NCBI RefSeq assembly: GCF_000699445.3
Contig: NC_067195.1
Span: 69,374,591 to 69,438,590 of the forward strand
From: Schistosoma haematobium
Lineage: Eukaryota; Platyhelminthes; Trematoda; Strigeidida; Schistosomatidae
DNA: 64,000 bases
Reading direction: 5' to 3'
Shown here in pieces: positions 26,527-40,389 of this stretch. Both the position numbers and the translations under genes were made by a program. The notes under the pieces are model-generated. The model had not been told where the DNA came from and made no database searches. It saw nothing but the letters and a program-made list of their open reading frames with translations. Each line of letters opens with the position of its first letter. Position 1 is the first letter of the stretch.

Positions 26527-29500
26527 CATTATACTCAGTCAGTCAGTCAGCTACAACGTAGGACCAGGTACATATTATGCATCGGTCAAAGTTGCCATAC
26601 CTCATTAACACAACACGATGGACACCGGATTCATAAAAGTAGTTAATTCAGAGGTGGTAATATATAAAAGAAAGATTTCATATAAGGATATAGTACAAGA
26701 AGAAAGAATTGGTTCGTAGAAAGAAAGATATGAAGCGATTTTAATCTCTTAGTTTAAGGGAAGACAGGGAGTGTATACACCGACGCCATTGTGATCGATT
26801 CTGAGCCATGTCACCAAGAGTCTCCAACCATTGGTTACGATAGTCACGCGGACCCCAACCAAGTAGTCTGCATCTACTAACATGGATCAGACTACAAGTT
26901 AGTGACTTCAAGCACTGATGCCACGTTTTGGTTTGGCCGCCCCTAACTTTCTTCCAACCATCTCCAACACCGGTTAGCATTGCACTTCGTGGTAATCGCT
27001 GTTGAGGCATACGTAACACGTGGCCCAACCATCTCAGTCGATGAAGATCCCAACAGATGCGTGCAGTATTTCTAAGACATCTGTGACCAAATATTAGTAG
27101 CTTACGAGTATTTTCTAATCCTAATGGCCACGTTTCGTAGCCGTAAAGTAGGACAGAACGAACTGCTGTGCACTATACTCGTCCTTTAATTGATAGACCG
27201 ATATCTCGCCTTCGCCATAGGTGACGCAAGTTTTCCAAAGTCAATCGAGCTTTTCGAATCCGTGCTGAGATTTCGTCCGATACCAACCCATTAGGGCTGA
27301 TCAGACTTCCAAGATAAGTGAAGTTGTCAACGCGTTCGACTACTTCACTCCCTATCCTTAGTTCAGGTGTTAACGCAGACCAGTCCTGAAGCAACAACTT
27401 GCATTTAGAGGGAGAGAAGCGCATTCCAAACATCCTGGCATTGTTGCTCAGTGCTACCAGAAGACTCTGCATTTTGTCAGCGTCTTCACCAAACAGGACT
27501 ATGTCATCTGCGTATTCTAAGTCGATAAGTGGACCTCCTGGTAGGAGATCAATACCCGAGAATCCAGTCGACGAGAATGTTGTTTCCATCAGTAGGTCTA
27601 TGATGAAGTTAAACAAAAATGGGGAAAGTGGACAGCCTTGATGGACACCACTTGAGGTTGCAAAATCAGATGACAGTTCGCCATAAGCTCTGACTCGACT
27701 AGTAGTGTTCGAGTAAAGAGCCTTTACAAGGTTTATGTACTTCTGAGGTACGCGTTTCAATCACAGACACTGCCACAGAATCTCGCGGTCTACCGAGTCA
27801 AATGCTGCTTTTAAGTCGAGAAAGACCACCATTGTCGGACGCCGATAAGTATGCCTGTGTTCTAGAATCTGACGAATGGTGAATATGTGGTCGATGCAGC
27901 CACGACCAGGTCTAAAGCCAGCTTGGTTCTCTCGTGTTTGCAGTTCACGAGTCTTAGTTAGGCGTCTGATAATTATCGAGGCTAGTATCTTAGATACTAT
28001 ATTAGTTAAACTAATCCCTCTGTGGTTGTCACAGGATGATTTTGACCCTTTCTTATATATTGGGACGATAAGTGATTGTGACCAGTTAGATGGAATAACG
28101 TCTAACTCCCAGATTTTAGTTAAAATATTAGTCAACCTAATCGTTAAAATTGGACCACCATCCTTAAAGACCTCTGGAGCCAATCCATCTGGATCAGCTG
28201 CCCTTCCTCGTTTCAGATTAGCTTTGCCTTTTGAAGTTCTGCTGGAGTTGGGGGACCTACTTCAATGTTCTATTCACACTGTCTGGGAATGGAGGGCAGT
28301 TATAGAGTAGCTGAAGGCCAGTTTAACTGTTCCCTAAAATGTTCCGCCCATCGTTCTAAACGTCTGGACTGGGAGCAGATGAGAGTATCGTCTTTTTCTG
28401 ATATAATCTCACTTACACTTGACTTATTAATTCCAGTTTCTTTTATTAGTCTGTAAAGCTGTCTTGTGTTCCCTATAGTCGCCGCCTTTTCCATCTCTTT
28501 TGCTTTCGTTGCCCACCACTGCTCACGGTCGTTCCTTAGATTTTTAGTTAACCTAGATCTGATTTGTTGTCGCTCTTCATCATGTTCAGAACCTGATGGG
28601 ACGAGTTTGCGAGAATCCATCAGTGTGACAGACTTTGAAGAAATCCACTGGTTCTTTGAAACTCTGTGGTTTAAGTCGCTAATAGATGTCACTGCTGTTT
28701 CCACAGCTGCTTGTATTTCATTCCAAGCAACATCTGGGTCAGCCTCGTCTTCAGAACTACCTAATCGTGACCTCAGTTGTTCCTGGAACCTACTTTTGGT
28801 TTCCTCGCTACTCAGTTCGGTTCTAATGGGTCTTTTTACTGTGGCTTTTTTGCGTCCGGTGAGGCGCAAGCAGATGCGCGCCCGTATTAGGGCGTGGTCG
28901 GAGTCCAAGCAGGTACTCCAGAATGAGCGACAATCTTCTACCGACCCTCTCCAACGATGACTGATGGCAATATGGTCTATTTGAGTCTATCGTTGGTTTG
29001 GTGTAGGCGGTCGCCACGTTAGACGATGTCTCTCTTTATGCTTAAAATTTGTGTTTGCTAAAAATAAGCGATTTTCTGAGCACAGTTGCAGCAGACGGTC
29101 ACCATTATCTGTTCGCTGTGCCGGAATGCTAAAATATCCACCTAAATGCCTTTCTGTTTGGTTTAAGCTACCTAACTGAGCATTAAAGTCACCCCCTACG
29201 AGTACTATGTCTGGGCGTTTAGCTTTCTGAAGAAGTTCGGACAGCTTTCTGTAAAATTCATCTTTCACATCATCTGAGCTGCAGTCAGTGGGAGCGTAGG
29301 CAGAAACGACGAAAAGGCAACGACGTGTGTCCCTATCCTTCCGAGTTTTTACGGAGCCGTTTAGCCGAACAGCACATAGGCGACTGTTGACGGGGATCCA
29401 CTCTAGCAGTGCTTGTTCCGCCCTCATGCTTAGTGCTATGCCTACACCTGCCAGTCCACGAGAACTGGCCATCGGGTCACCAGATACACGTAGGGTGTAT

Positions 29501-32500
29501 CTTGTTGGCTCTCCGTTTTGCCGAGGTGAGGTCAAGTGAATGACCACACTGGAATCCTGTATGCGTGTTTCGGAGACACAGCATACATCAATGGTACGAG
29601 ATTCTAGGGTTCTAGCCAAGGAAGCCTGCTGACCGATTTGACATAGGGTGCGTACGTTGAAAGCTCCAATGTGTAGTTTTGAGCGAGGTTTCAGTAGACC
29701 TGGGACAGTGTTTTGCGCACTAGAATCATTGGCTATGGTGACACTTGAGGAGGAAGCCGAAAGAGGAAGTTTAAGGTTGAAAGTCGATGTAGGAGGAATA
29801 ATAGGAATTGAAGAGGGAGGTAGATTATGAATACAGTGGTCTTAGGTGCTGTTAGAGGTATGAGGGCGGTTATCACTTCCCAGTTGCCCACACCGTGGAA
29901 GGGTTGTTCTGGAGGTACCTGAAAAGGAAATTGGATTAGAGTGACCTGGGAGCGTGACCGCAGTGCCCAAGGGACAACTGCTTGAGGTCGGTCACACACG
30001 AACTTTTTATGAGTGATTTTTGTGTTAGCTCCGTACTTGTTCAGACCTTACCGCGGGAGACAGATATCCGTGGGATAAAGTTAGGTGTGTATTTTTAGGG
30101 TCGACCTTTTCTAACCCCACTTCTTCTTATGGGAGGGCAGCATTGCTTTTATGCTTTAGGAAACACCTTACTGCTGTCACACCTCTGTACAGTCAGTAGT
30201 ACAACCTCGCCTTCGGACCTTGGGTTTGTTGCTTTTAGTCTTATCGCTCTTCAACCGACCTGTCTGACATGTTAGGACCTTGAGGAACGGTTGTTCCAGC
30301 CAATATAGCTCGGTTGCTTCATCACGATAAGCAAACCCGACCACCACGTCAAGGTAGCAACAACGCTCCTTACCTTCTTTTTTTTTCTTCCCATTCTCAT
30401 TGTTTTGTGTGACGCATATATATTTGGTGCCCCCTTGTACCAATATTTATTTGTTCAATTAAATAAGCCCATATGGCATAACAAACGGGGATATTAATAA
30501 CTGAAAAATGCGAAAACTCCTTCAATCAATATTGATATTTTTTCAATATCCTAATGTGTGGGAAATTGAATATCTGACGTTTCACTGCTCAGTGTAAGTT
30601 GCTTCTTCATAGAATAAATAAATAACTGAATCAAGACAAGTTTTGGATAATACCCACTAATGTATACATGAATACACCAGCATGTTTCACATCACCTTGG
30701 CCACAATGACTCGGCATAAACTTTATCAGATTTGTGTTTCAGATATACCAAATAATTCTGCTTTGTTCCTTTGTACTATTTATTCAATTGTTTTTGTGTT
30801 CTCTGAAGAAGCGACTTACACTGCGCCATTAAACGTCAGAAACTCAATTTTTACTCGTTTAGATATCATAGCTGTCATTATTTTATTACTAACAGTACCC
30901 TATGACAGGTTTATTTGAAATCATCAGGTCAAACTTTCACCTCAAATTATATAGAACATTCCTTAAATACACAATGATTTGCATAGCCTAACGGATGACG
31001 CTCTGTCATTGTCATTTGGATAATAGTGGTGATTAAAATACTCGAAGCCTATTTTGTTTTGCTCGTAGCTCATCATGCAAGTGAAACTGTATTTTACGAG
31101 CAAAATTTTTCCCTATGTGACCTAAATGGAAACCATGGTGATCAGAAGACTTAAACTTGATCTTTATACCTAGAAAGCGTCATTGATTAACCTTCATCTG
31201 GCTTCTTAATCAAAATAGACAAGTGCAGATAACTTATTTCCTTATTTTTTGTCTTGTAATTGTGGTTATTACTCAATGAGTTTAACTCTAAATGTTTCTT
31301 TCATATAGCTATATTCCTCATGAATTCTTACTTCATTATACAATAAACCACATTCTCCAGCGTTTTACGTTTCTTTTTTTTCAGTCGTGAATACCACATC
31401 TTGAAGACATTTTGGAAGTCAATGTCCCCTGATCGAGAAGCTAGGTTTGCATTGTTTCGTGATCGTAAATGTTTTATCGGTAGGTCCCTTATTGTTATTT
31501 TCTTTCGTTCATCTAAATAACGTAACAGGGATTACTAATAACTTCATTTTCCGGTTGTAATGTTTATCAAGTAAGCAAATGTTTCGCTTCCCTTGGAGAA
31601 AGTTAATTATTTTTAGATGTCAGTTGATTTATCCTGTGCATTTGACTTCCCCTTACATTACTCAATACTCAAAAGTGACCATTCATCATAAATTATGTAT
31701 GAATTTTCGGAATATAACTAGCAAAAATTTGTCATTTCAGTACTGTTCATTTCTTTTTCTAACAGTTACCATTGTTTCATGCTGTTTCCTTTGAATGTTA
31801 TCAAAAAGGATGGGTCTGTGATCAGAAATATTATTCTTTTCTAATTAATATCTTTATTATAATAATAAAAATATAAATTTAAAAAGATTAAATCATTAAA
31901 ATCAGTTGATCGCCAGTGAATATATTACCTTTGATTGATACCTTTTCAGTAAACAAAACTGCCTACACAAAATTCTTTTTTGGTTGTTGAATGAATCGAA
32001 TACGTCACTTCTTCAACTGCTGATACAATTCTTAATCATTCTAATAATGGAGTCCTAGTAGGCATGCGAATAAATGTGTTGTAGTTGATCCGTTATCTGG
32101 CAAAAAATCTAAAACCATTTGCAAGGATTCAGGTTGAGATTTCGATCATCTATCAACTATTTTAAAACAGGGATGGTATCTCGTTGAAGCTGGGTAGTTG
32201 AAAGCAACTGGAAGCCAATTCATCAAAACCTGATTCGATTGCCATCGATAGGATGATATTCCTCAGACGTCTGTGCGTCCGAATAGTTCTTTTGAATTTC
32301 ATAAACTGACACAATGTATTTTCATTATTATAAAATAACAAATATATGCTTCAGTTAAGTTCAAACGCGCTTAGTATTAATCCAAGTATAATTATAGTAT
32401 GCTTCACTCCTAAATGCAAAATGTTACCTCAGGACTGATCTTCTTTAAAGCTTAAACTGATCATAGAGAGTGAAGTGGTTTAGTACGATGACTGATACAC

Positions 32501-35500
32501 TGACCTTTGGAGTCGTACCAGCCCTGGTTAGTTGATGTCTGGTGAAATCTCTGTATGGATTTAGAAATCTCACTAGGCTTTTACCAACTTAAGTCACATT
32601 TGGCAATATGTTCAACCTCTCATTTTACTATGATTTCGACATGCATTCTTTTCTTTACTTTCTTTCATAAGTGTCTTCATCTCAGTCAGTCAGTAACAAC
32701 GTGGAACTTCGTACGTACGTACATCAGTTCCAGTTGCCACACCACATTAGCACAGAAGTACAGTTATCGATTCAAATCTCGTAGTAGTAGAGGTAGTGAA
32801 AGTATAAGTAGTAATCGGAAACATTAGCGTTCGAAGATGTTATTCAAGGAGTATAATACAGTGAAATAAATTTGGAAAGGAAATAAAGGACATGAAGAAT
32901 TCAGAAGATTAGAATTTGGGAGAACACAAAGAGTGGATACACCTGCGCCATTGCAAACGATTTTGAGCCATGTCATTCAAGATCTCTAACCATCGGTTGC
33001 TATCGTCTCGCGGACCCCAACCAGGTAGTTTACACCTACCAACATGGCTCAGTCCACTTGTCAGTGACTTCATGGACTTGTGCCATGTTTTGGTTTGGCC
33101 GCCCCTAGTTTTCTCCTAACCTACTCCTATACCACTGAACATCGCACGTCGGGGCAGTCGGTGGTTGAGCATACGTAATACGTGTCCCAGCCATCTCAAC
33201 TGATGAAGTTTCACTACTTCATCAATTAATTTGCCATCCTTACCTAGTACCCGTTTCCTAACAACAGTGTTACTTACTCGATGATCCCAGGATATACGAG
33301 TAATGTTTCGAAGACACCTATGATCGAATACTAGTAGCCTATGAATATCCTCTTCTCTTACCGGCCATGTTTCATAGCCATAAAGCAGGACGGAACGAAC
33401 TGCTGCGCAGTAAACCCGTCCTTTGGTTGATAGACGGATATCTCGCCTACGCCATAAATGACGCAAGTTGGCAAAAGCTAGTCGAGCCTTCTGTATCCGT
33501 GCTGAGATTTCGTCACACACCAGACCACAAGGGCTGACGAGACTTCCAAGATAAATGAAGCGGTCGACATGCTCAACTACTTCACTCCCTATCATTAGTT
33601 CAGGTGTCGATGTAACCCAATTCTGAAGCAACATTTTGCATTTCGAAGGGGAGAATCGCATCCCGAACATACTTGCCTTGTTGCTTAGAGTGGTCAGAAG
33701 ACTGCATTTTGTCAGCGTCTTCACCAAATAAAACTATGTCATCAGCATATTCTAAGTCAACAAGTGAACCTCCCGGTAGAAGTTCAACCCCTGGAAATTT
33801 AGATGAGGAGAGTGTTATCTCTAAAAGTACGTCGAAGACAAAGTTGAACAAGAATGGAGAGAGTGGACAGCCCTGACGAACACCACTAGAGGTAATCGAT
33901 TCTGATGACAGTTCGCCATAAGCTCTCACTCGACCAGTTGTGTTCGAGTAGAGAGCCTGTATAAGGTTAATGTACTTCTTTGGTACTCCTTTCAGTGACA
34001 AACACTGCCACAGAACCCCATGATCAACAGAGTCGAATGCCGCCTCAAGGTCAAGAAATACTACGATTGTGGGGCGTCTGAATGTGTGTCTGTGTTCTAG
34101 AACCTGACGTAGTGTGAATATCTGATCTATACAACCACGTCCAGGTCGAAAACCGGCCTGGTTTTCTCTAATCTGCTCTTCACGAGCTTTGGTTAGGCGT
34201 CGAAGTATTATTGAGGCTAATATTTTAGACACTATATTAGTCAAACTGATTCCTCTGTGATTGTCACAAGAGGACTTTTTTCCTTTCTTATAGACTGGCA
34301 CAATCAGTGATTGAGACCAGTCAGATGGGATTACGTCTAGTTCCCAAATTCTACCTAAGACCTCAGTCAATCTCACTGCTAATACTGGACCACCATCCTT
34401 AAAAATCTCAGGAGTAAACCTGTCAAGGTCTGCTGCTCTCCCTCGCTTCAGATTTCCTATTGCTTTTTCAACTTCGTAAAGAGACGGAGGATCTACATTA
34501 ACTTGCCATTCAGGTTGACTAGAGATCGTGGGAAACCGAAGTGTGGCTGAAGGCCAGTTGAACGGATCCCTAAAGTGTTCTGCCTATCGATCGATCCAAT
34601 CTCCTGGATTGAGAATGTATAATATGTTCATCTTTCTCTGAAAGTGTTTCGTTAACAGTCGGTTTCCTCAACAAGTCTGAAAAGTTGTCTGCTATTACCT
34701 ATTGCCGCTGCCTTTTCCATCTCTCTTGCTTTCGCTACCCACTACTGTTCACGATCATTGCGTAGACTTCTTGTCAGCTTGCGCTTAAGCTGACTCCGCT
34801 CTTCATTATGTTCAGAGCCAGGTGGAATGAGTTTTCGAGCATCTATCAGTGCGGTAGATGCTGCTGAGATCCAGTGTTTCTCCCTAACCTTCTAGTTTAC
34901 CGTACTTGCAGACATCACTGCTGTTTCCACAGCTTTTCGGGTGTCATTCCACGCTTCCTCGGGGTGGGCATCACTTACATGGCTGCCTAACTGTTTTTCT
35001 AGTTGTTCCTGAAATATACTCTTAGCTTGACTATCATTAAGTAGGACCCTAAGAGGTTTCGTTGCAGCGTCTTTCCTACGTCCAGTAAGACGCAGGCAAA
35101 TACGTGCTCGCACTAGAGCATGATCTGAGTCTAAGCATGTGCTCCAGAATGAGCGACAGTCTTCTATCGAGCCCCCCCCCATCGGTGGCTGATAGGGATG
35201 TGATCTATTTGTGTCCAAAGTGGGGACGAATTAGGGGGTCTCCATGTTAAAAGATGTTTTTCCTTATGCTTAAAGTTAGCATTTGCAAGAAAGAGGCGGT
35301 TATCTGAGCATAGCTGCAACAGACGGTCGCCATTATCTGTTCTTTGAGCCACGACACTTTGAGATCCACTTAGGTTTCTTTCCCTTTCGCTTAGTTTACC
35401 TACTTGAGCATTAAAGTCACCGGCCACTATTACTACATCAGAGCGCTTAGCTTTTAGGAGAAGGTCGGAAAGCTTTCTGTAAAACTCATCTTTTACATCA

Positions 35501-38500
35501 TCTGCGCTGCAGTCAGTGGGAGAATAGGCAGAGACGACGAAGAGGCAACGACGAGTGTCCCTATCTTTTCGGATTCTTACTGTTCCGTTTAGTCGGACAG
35601 CGCACAAACGACTGTACTGGGATCCAGTCTAAAAGAGCTAGTTATGCCCTAGGACTCAATGCTATACCTACGCCGGCAAATCCACGAAAAGCAGCATCTG
35701 GGCTCCCAGATACATGAAGTGTGAATCGAGTTGGTTCTTTATTTTTACATGGTGATGTCAAATGAATGATGCTACTCGGATTCTGTATGCGCGTTTCGGA
35801 GACGCAGCACACATCGATGGCGCGAGATTCTAAAGTCCTAGCTAAGGAAGCCTGTTGTCCTATTTGGCACAGTGTTCGTACGTTAAAAGCTCCTACGTGT
35901 AGTTTGGAGCATGGTTTCAGGAGACCAGGAATAACGTTCCGCGTACTAGAATCGTTTGCCCTAGCGGTGCGAGGTGATAAAGGGACGTGAGAAGGGTTAG
36001 TCATGGAGATATGAGAGGTTTTAGGAGGTTTATGAGGGATTTGAATGTGACCAACTTGATCCCTTGCGCTGCTACGGGTATGAGGGCTGGTGTCACTTCC
36101 CGGTTGTCCACACCGTGGAAGGGTATTTCTTGAGGAACCTGAAAATGAAGTTGGATTAATGTTGGCCTTAACGACCTGGGAGCGTGACCGCAGAGCCCAA
36201 GGGACAACTGCTTGAGGCCGGTCGCGCACGGCTTTTTTGTGGAAGGTTTTTGACGTGTTAGCTCCGTTCTTCAAAGGGCCTTACCGCCGGAGACGGAAAT
36301 CTGTGAGGTGTGACATTTTTAGGGTCGACCTTTTCTAACCCCATCCCTCCTTGTGAGAAGGCACCATCGCTGCAGATGCTGATTGAACGAGAGAAAGCCT
36401 TACTGACGTCACACCCCTCTACAGTCAGCAGTACGACATCGCCCTCAGATTTTGAGTTGCTACTTTTAGTCCTACCGTTCTTTAATCGACCTGCCTGGCA
36501 TGGTAGAACCTACAGGAGCATATGTTCCAGCCAATATAGCTCGGTAGAGTCATCACGGTAGGTAAGCCCGACCACCGCGTCGGGTACTTTTAGGTGGAAA
36601 TGACTGAGAGGGTTTAATTTGAATTCCATTAACCATTAAATAATAATAGTAATGACCATGTGTGATTGTATGCATATTGTATAATGGTCAATAATACTAA
36701 CCAATAAATCCGAATGAAAAGGCGAGTTCACGTTTTTTCTAACTTGATATAACATTTTATGACAGAAGTTTTATTTGCAGTGTAATATCCTAGCCGTCTT
36801 TTCCAGTGTAGCATTATTTCTGGTTAATATGTTTGTATTAGTATGATATGTGTGGAATTTTGCCCAGTATGACATTTATATTCTTTGTATTACCGTCAGT
36901 TAACTTTTTCTGTGTTTTGTAGTAACTCTGTATCGTTTCATTCATATGTTTATCGAATGGTAAAATCAGTATGTAAATGAGTGTATTTGATTTAACGAGA
37001 ACAGTTTCGAACAACCTGTTTAAGGGTCTCGTTTTAGAGAGTCCATAAGCCTTCATCTGTATCAGTTTTTGTGTTTTTGCTTCACATTATGGAAATTACA
37101 GTGGTTCCCCATTGTCAAGTATAAGCAGGAAGACCCCAGACACAGAAAATATACAAACATAACACTAATCGTCAATAACCAAATCAAATGTAGCTTTGAT
37201 GAACGGTTTATTGACTGAAAACTAAGTATCACTATAGGGTTGTGGAGATTATTAAGTTTTGGATTGAGATCTTGAACCTAATGATGTTAGACTACCATTG
37301 AAAACCTGGAAACACTGGACGGCCTTTTCGTTCTATTGTGGGACTCCTCAGAAGTGCGCATCTTGATATTTTTCACTAACCGTTAGATCATTACGCAATT
37401 TCCTTTTGTTGTTTAATATTTCCGAATAATTTAAAACACTGTTGGGCATGATTCTGCCATTGTAACGTGATCTATGCACACTACGATATTGTTAGGGAAA
37501 CCCAGAAAACTCGAGAAAAGCCAAAAAAGTCTGAAAGCACGAAGAAACATCTTATCCAATCAGTATTTATTGTTGACTGCATTTGTTCTTGTTTCTTTTT
37601 TCGTGTATAAAACATTTCGTTTTTCTCGACACTTAACTGATATATATTCTTTTTGTTTTGTTATACACCAACATAATTAGATAAAGACGTTCCACGTACT
37701 GATCGAAAAACTGATTTCTACTCAGATGATAGTCATGGAAATTTGACACGTCTTTCAGATATACTTATCACGTATACTATATATAATATGGATTTCGGTG
37801 AGAGCTAATTACATAACTTGAAATTGACTGTTTATATTCACTGATTTATTATTATGTGATTAATTGTATTAAATGCAGACTTTATCTAATTTGTAACTGA
37901 ATATGTCAAAGTTACTAACTGATTGAGAAAGGTATCGATTTTACGTTGATTTGAGATCGTTTATTAGGCCTTAAGGATATATCGGCGTCTCCAGGATCTT
38001 AGAATAGATATTTGAAGTCATCAATATCAAACTTTCCTAATGAAACATAGGACTTCCTACCGACTGTATTTAGTCGTCAACCAATATCTAGACTTTTCAT
38101 TGATTAATTGTTTATTTGCATGATTACTTTGTTTTTTTAATAGTTGGTTTTATTCTAATGACCTACTTCTTTGGTCACACTTCCCTAGTCTCTTGATTTA
38201 CGTCAACCAAACAAAAGTGAAAATAAAATCAAGCGAATTATCAATAAGATGGAATAGATTATAGTTTCGAGAAAATCGTTCTGACAATTCATTTTGTGTT
38301 CTGATTAAAAATAATTTTTAAAACATCACTTGAAACTTTTATGCTAATGAAATACTGACTAAAATGAAATTGAGAATAATTATAAATATCCTCAATTCTT
38401 TTAAAGATGCATTCTTACAATTAAAAATCGTGTACATTGATAATGAAAATGTAGACAGTTTTTTTCTTGGATATGTCTAAGAAATGCCGTTTTAACAGTA

Positions 38501-38798
38501 ATCTCTGTGCTAGTGTGATATGGCAACTGGAACTGATGTACGTACGTACGAAGTTCTACGTTGTTACTGACTGACTGACTTAACAGTAATCTAAAACACT
38601 TCTTGATTATTGTTAAACATTTTGAATCTGTTCTCATAACCGCCTATTTCAATCATATTTCTTTTTTGTATTTATGTTTGTGCTTCAGGTTACTTTCAAG
38701 GAATGAATGATTTACTCGCATTAATACTTTATGTTATTAAAGATGAAGAAGATTCTTTTTGGTGTTTTGTTGGTTTAATGAATAGACTAGTAAGTTTT

Positions 38799-38879
<81 letters not shown>

Positions 38880-40325
38880 CCAGAATTATAAACGTACATC
38901 AATGTTTGTATATCCATTCAACTTTCTTGAATGTTTAGCCTAGTGATTCTCTCAGAAGCATTGGGAAAATGTGAATTTTTTTAATGCTTAGATTTCCAAA
39001 AATTTGAAACAATAAGTCCTCTTGATGAGCTTGGATAATATAGTGAGAAGATGCAGGTTATCAAGATTATGTGATATGTTTGCGCAATGCATTTCGAACA
39101 GTGACTACACATATACTTGTTACGATATTATATATGAACAATGAAAGGTCAACTTGATAAATTAAAAGATAAAGGAAGCAAAGATAATAATAATAAAGTA
39201 CACAAGTAATGTAAAAAGCGACGCTGGATAATAAATCAGTAATATAGGTTAAGAGTAAGAACAAATTGTTTTTGAACACATATAGGGGATTTCAGTCTAG
39301 TTCAACTTTTATTTTTCATATATAAAGTCTTGGCAGGTATAGCCGTGATCGCATTTTTCAAAATGGATTGTGCAAATATATCACATAATTCTGATAAACT
39401 TCTTCTTCTTATCGCATTATCCAAAAGCTTAGATTTTCATCTAACTAATGCAAAAACAAACGATCAGTTCGAAGATTTATTCCCGCCACAACTGACTTTG
39501 GTATATCGAAAAGTATGAATATTTATAGACTGTTTTTGAGTGTCTTCGAGAATCAGCCATTCAGTGTGTAAGATTCATAATGTCTAATTTAATGTTGCAG
39601 TTGGAAATTTTTAAAAAATTCACAATGCTGATTTTCGGAAAATCTAGTTTTTGGCCGATTCGAATGGAGATTTCGGGTGAGCTACAAACTAGACGAAATA
39701 AAGAAAATCACTCAAAACAGAAGAATGTGACGTAATGTAAATTAAGTGTTAGTAGTAGTCTTGTGTATACACTAGCAACAGGCATCTTCTACTAAGTCTT
39801 ATGGCCTCAAATCGCCCTGGTACAGCCGAGAGTGGGGAGAGTCAGCTCTCCCTCTCGAAATGCTCTCACACGACTACGTGTATACAACCACTGTCAGGGA
39901 AGTCCTACTCACTACCTTCTCGCGGTGGGGCTGTTGTTTACGAAATTGGGGACAAAAAGCGAATGTCCGGCGCTTTAATCGGGTTGGTGGGTACGGGCAA
40001 TCCACATAGAGAAGTTTGAAAACCCTGATTGCAAAGCAATGGTGCACATGTGCTCCATAACCCTAGAGAAACGAATGGCGTATGAACCAATTGTTGGTGA
40101 CCGGCTACCAAGTGACTGCATCGCCTGTCGTTGCCCCACTGCCTTATGGGTCAGACCTTTAGGTCGGAGGCTCCGGGTGTGGCCCCCTAAAAAACCGCCT
40201 ACTTCGGTCCGGGCACCCGTGTAGTATCCCAGCCCCTCACGCAAATCGAATGATTTATGTGGCGCATATGTATTTGGTGCCTCTTTGTACCAATGTTTAT
40301 GTGTTTAAATAATAATAATAATAAC

Positions 40326-40389
<64 letters not shown>

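Noticed and set aside
38801..38877. CRISPR or satellite array
   Set aside because: Simple AT dinucleotide repeat without spacers.
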